Below are positions 23,254-25,185 of a stretch of 25,185 nt of DNA, piece after piece. The notes beneath the pieces are model-generated. The model was not told where the DNA came from. It did not search any database and worked only from the letters and a program-made list of their open reading frames with translations. Within the stretch, counting starts at the first letter, position 1. Each line of letters begins with the position of its first letter. The stretch comes from an uncultured Eubacteriales bacterium. GTDB taxonomy: Bacteria > Bacillota > Clostridia > Oscillospirales > CAG-272. Where the stretch lies: NCBI GenBank assembly GCA_900546635.1, contig URDS01000026.1:1-25185 (forward strand). The letters run 5' to 3'. A program made the position numbers and the translations under genes.

Positions 23254-23517
23254 TTATTTGCGCAGGCCGAGCTTTTCCACAATCGCGCGATAACGCGCAA
23301 TATCTTTCTTCTGGAGATAGTTGAGCAGGTTTCTTCTGTGACCGACCATTTTGAGCATGCCGCGGCGGCTGTGGTGGTCTTTCGGGTTGTTTTTGAAATG
23401 CTCGTTGAGTGCGTTGATGCGGTTGGTCAGAATCGCAATCTGCACCTCGGGGGAACCCGTGTCGCCCTCATGGGTCGCATAGGTCGTAATGATTTCCTGT
23501 TTTTCGTTTTTCAGCAT
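23254..23517 (-). CDS. rpsO: 30S ribosomal protein S15
   Basis: The product has 87 residues, close to the usual 88-89. The family signature is complete: THEGDTGSPEVQIA, LNEHFK-NPKDHHSRRGM and GHRRNLLNYLQKKD. It binds the central domain of 16S rRNA early in small-subunit assembly. The ATG at 23517 has GAGGTG about eight bases upstream. A good promoter at 23624-23652 gives a leader of about 100 bases, which suits the autoregulation by S15 known in other bacteria. It is followed by pnp. Confidence 0.98.
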   Translation of the reverse strand: MLKNEKQEIITTYATHEGDTGSPEVQIAILTNRINALNEHFKNNPKDHHSRRGMLKMVGHRRNLLNYLQKKDIARYRAIVEKLGLRK

Positions 23518-23623
23518 CGTGATTCACCTCATAAAATATTTGCCGAAAACCAAGCGGCGGCAGGTGAAAACACCCGGTTACGGGTTATTTGTCCGTGCGC
23601 TGAGTTTTGGCATTACGAAATAG

Positions 23624-23652
23624 AGTATAGCATGCTTTATTTCGTTTGTAAA
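23624..23652 (-). promoter_or_regulatory. Sigma-A promoter of rpsO
   Basis: On the minus strand TTTACA (23652-23647) and TATACT (23629-23624) are 17 bases apart. The transcript would begin near 23617, leaving about 100 bases of leader that include a small ACCCG/CGGGT hairpin at about 23571-23584. Confidence 0.75.
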
Positions 23653-23782
23653 TACTTTTCTGAAAATCTTTTCCAAAATGCGCCGCAATGCGCCGTAAAA
23701 ACGCTTCGGCGTGTTCCGAAGATGCCGCGTCCTTCAATGCTTTGATGCCCCCGGCTGTTCCTGTCTCGGCTGCGTCTGCGCG

Positions 23783-24151
23783 TTATTTTTCCGCGTGCGC
23801 CGGGCGTTTTTTTCGATCCCGGAGCAGGGAAAATATGCCCGATGCGATCAAAACCACCGCAAAAATGCTGCGCAGTACGCCGGTTTCGAGTACCTGGGCG
23901 AGCATTGCGCCGCCCACGCAGCCGATTGAGCCGATGCCGCATACCAGAAAGAGCCGCCGAAGATGCAGCTTTTGCGCGCGCACATGCAGCAGCAGCGCCG
24001 CGGCTGTTGCGAAAATGTAGAAATACAGGTTCAGCCCCTGCGCCGCAAGCTGCGGGTATTGCAAAAATACCGTCAGGAAAACCACAAAAATTCCGCCGCT
24101 GCCCACACCCATACCGGCGAGCAGGGCAATGAGAAATGCCGCAAACGCCAT
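23783..24151 (-). CDS. TauE/SafE-type transporter, half-size subunit (second gene)
   Basis: The product has 122 residues with about four hydrophobic segments and a basic tail (RDRKKR). The first helix pair contains LLAGMGVGSGGIFVVFLTVFL and the following helix ALNLYF-like QGLNLYFYIF, as in the repeated half of TauE/SafE anion exporters (PF01925). Full-length members have about 250 residues and eight helices, so this is one half. AGGAGG lies six bases before the ATG at 24151 and overlaps the stop codon of the upstream gene. Translation is therefore deliberate and coupled, which argues against a frameshifted single gene. It most likely pairs with the product of 24162-24554. The transported substrate (sulfite, sulfoacetate or another organic anion) is unknown. 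Confidence 0.82.
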   Translation of the reverse strand: MAFAAFLIALLAGMGVGSGGIFVVFLTVFLQYPQLAAQGLNLYFYIFATAAALLLHVRAQKLHLRRLFLVCGIGSIGCVGGAMLAQVLETGVLRSIFAVVLIASGIFSLLRDRKKRPAHAEK

Positions 24152-24161
24152 TTTACGCCTC

Positions 24162-24554
24162 CTAAATTAACATTAAAATTCCGCCGACAATCACGACGAT
24201 GGAAAAGAGTTTTTTGACCGATTCGGTTTTGATTTTGGTCAACAGATAGGCACCGCACAGTCCCCCGAGCGCGGCGGGAATTCCAACGCGCAGAATGCTT
24301 TCCACGGTCAGCGCCGCATTGCCGCGGTAGAAGAAAAGCGATATGACGCAGAAAAACATGACCGAGGTGGAGGAGAGCACCAGATTTTCCTTTGCATTCT
24401 TGCTGTCCGCCGCTGCGAGTACAAAGTATAAAATGATGCCCGCGCCCGCGCCGAGCAGTCCGTTGAGAAAGCCCGCGCCCAGTGCGCCGACGGCAAAAGG
24501 AAGAAATTTGCGCGGGAATTTTTCATCGTGTTCTTGCATGCTTTGTTTATTCAT
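24162..24554 (-). CDS. TauE/SafE-type transporter, half-size subunit (first gene)
   Basis: The product has 130 residues. The ATG at 24554 has AGGA about nine bases upstream. After a short polar N-terminus (residues 1-17) there are about four hydrophobic segments. The opening helix hairpin GALGAGFLNGLLGAGAGIIL is the glycine-rich signature of the TauE/SafE family, and the last part (SVKKLFSIVVIVGGILML) resembles the end of one family repeat. It is about half the usual length. Its stop codon is ten bases before the start of the second half-size gene, with that gene's ribosome binding site across the stop. The two probably form a heteromeric membrane transporter. Confidence 0.82.
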   Translation of the reverse strand: MNKQSMQEHDEKFPRKFLPFAVGALGAGFLNGLLGAGAGIILYFVLAAADSKNAKENLVLSSTSVMFFCVISLFFYRGNAALTVESILRVGIPAALGGLCGAYLLTKIKTESVKKLFSIVVIVGGILMLI

Positions 24555-24613
24555 TTAAAAATCCTGCCTTTATTTACTTTGGATGATTGTGCGTGGAAAG
24601 TCTGCCGCATGGC

Positions 24614-24635
24614 GGCGGGAGGATTCCCGCCTTTT
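24614..24635. terminator. Orphan terminator-like hairpin
   Basis: GGCGGGA (24614-24620) and TCCCGCC (24625-24631) enclose the loop GGAT and are followed by TTTT on the plus strand. No plus-strand gene ends before it; it lies in the divergent region between the transporter pair and the translocase gene. It could stop antisense transcription or regulate the transporter leader. Confidence 0.3.
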
Positions 24636-24688
24636 GGGCGTTTTTGAACTCCGGCGCAATATTTCATGCGCGGGCGGACAAAATATAC

Positions 24689-24717
24689 TTGAAATCTCCG
24701 ATTTTTTCTGTTATCAT
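24689..24717 (+). promoter_or_regulatory. Sigma-A promoter of the FtsK/SpoIIIE gene
   Basis: TTGAAA (24689-24694) and TATCAT (24712-24717) are 17 bases apart. The transcript would start near 24724, about 44 bases before the ATG at 24768. Confidence 0.6.
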
Positions 24718-24767
24718 TTAATGTAGAATATTTTGCCCTTTGGAAAAAACAGGAGTGTAAAAAAGCA

Positions 24768-25185
24768 ATGGCTGAAAATAGATCCGGTATCGCAAAAAAG
24801 AAAACGGCTTCAAAAACGGGTACGACCGCCGCGAAGGGACGCGCCGCCGCTTCGGTAAAGGGAAAAACGGCCGGGAAAGGCCGTGCGTCCGCGCCGAGAG
24901 AGACTGTGCAAAAAGAGGTTGAACGCCGCCCGGTGCGCGATGAAAATTCGTTTCTGCACCGCATACTCCCCTATGTTTTTGTAGTATGCGCAGTTTTGCT
25001 GACGGTATGCTTTGTTTTCCATGACAGTCCGGTCGGCGGACTTTTGTATCAGGCGTTCTTCGGCTTGCTCGGGATCGCCGCCGTTACGGTGCCCGCGCTG
25101 CTTTGCTATTTCGCGCTCTGCTGGCGCGGCTGGGTGCGGGACGGCTCGCATCTTCTTCGCACGCTGTTTGCGCTGATCTGCGAGG
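24768..25185 (+). CDS. FtsK/SpoIIIE-family DNA translocase, N-terminal part (runs off the edge)
   Basis: An open frame of 139 codons begins at 24768 and reaches the right edge without a stop. AGGAG lies about 12 bases upstream, a little far. Residues 1-45 are Lys/Ala/Gly-rich and low in complexity (MAENRSGIAKKKTASKTG and on). They are followed by hydrophobic segments at about 66-84 and 92-118, with HDSPVGG-LYQAFFGLLG between them. This loop-helix pattern is typical of the membrane domain of FtsK/SpoIIIE, which anchors a hexameric motor pumping DNA through the division or sporulation septum. The motor domain would lie outside the window, so the assignment rests on the N-terminal membrane domain alone. 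Confidence 0.75.
   Translation, partial: MAENRSGIAKKKTASKTGTTAAKGRAAASVKGKTAGKGRASAPRETVQKEVERRPVRDENSFLHRILPYVFVVCAVLLTVCFVFHDSPVGGLLYQAFFGLLGIAAVTVPALLCYFALCWRGWVRDGSHLLRTLFALICE

Noticed and set aside
23783..24554. Frameshift in a single full-length TauE/SafE gene
   Set aside because: An AGGAGG site sits across the first stop codon, six bases before an ATG. This is a normal two-gene junction.
1..25185. CRISPR array, insertion sequence, phage or plasmid functions
   Set aside because: No regularly spaced repeats, transposase, integrase or replication genes were seen anywhere in the window.

Overview
The window looks like a chromosomal segment of an anaerobic, endospore-forming member of the Clostridia. 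The evidence is a spoVAC-spoVAD-spoVAE operon with a forespore-type promoter, strong AGGAGG-type ribosome binding sites, sigma-A promoters and terminators of Firmicutes type, an SLH-anchored glycosidase, and a PAS-rich hybrid kinase whose CPFC-type cysteine cluster is common in gut Clostridia. Base composition is moderate, with a visibly AT-richer island at about 14.5-15.25 kb. I cannot name the species.

Left part (1-6600, minus strand): a conserved protein of unknown function with three regularly spaced histidines; a two-gene phosphorelay made of an HPt protein and a 1427-residue soluble hybrid histidine kinase with about eight PAS-like units; then two leucine tRNA genes (anticodons CAG and GAG) on either side of a small membrane protein gene.

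Central part (6722-12357, plus strand): four genes behind one good sigma-A promoter and closed by a 19-bp perfect-stem terminator. They are a glutamine-dependent asparagine synthetase-type amidotransferase, an ATP-grasp ligase resembling D-aspartate ligases, an aspartate/glutamate racemase, and a MurE ligase whose motifs resemble the streptococcal L-lysine type rather than the meso-DAP type. Together they read as a candidate module for an L-Lys-D-Asp/D-Asn peptidoglycan side chain. This is the most interesting system in the window. The individual chemistries are family knowledge; the joint pathway is inference.

Right part (12357-25185): a TmrB-like P-loop kinase and an FAD-dependent oxidoreductase on the minus strand; a pair of divergent promoters whose -35 boxes share one palindrome; an AT-rich island with a short ORF, a probable gene remnant and a membrane protein; the spoVA operon for dipicolinate uptake and release; a secreted SLH-GH43 glycosidase with carbohydrate-binding-like modules; pnp and rpsO; a split TauE/SafE-type transporter encoded by two half-size genes; and the first part of an FtsK/SpoIIIE DNA translocase gene that runs off the right edge.

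All calls come from reading sequence and recalled family motifs. No database search was run. Start codons were chosen by ribosome binding site and family N-terminus, and several genes start inside the longest open frame.
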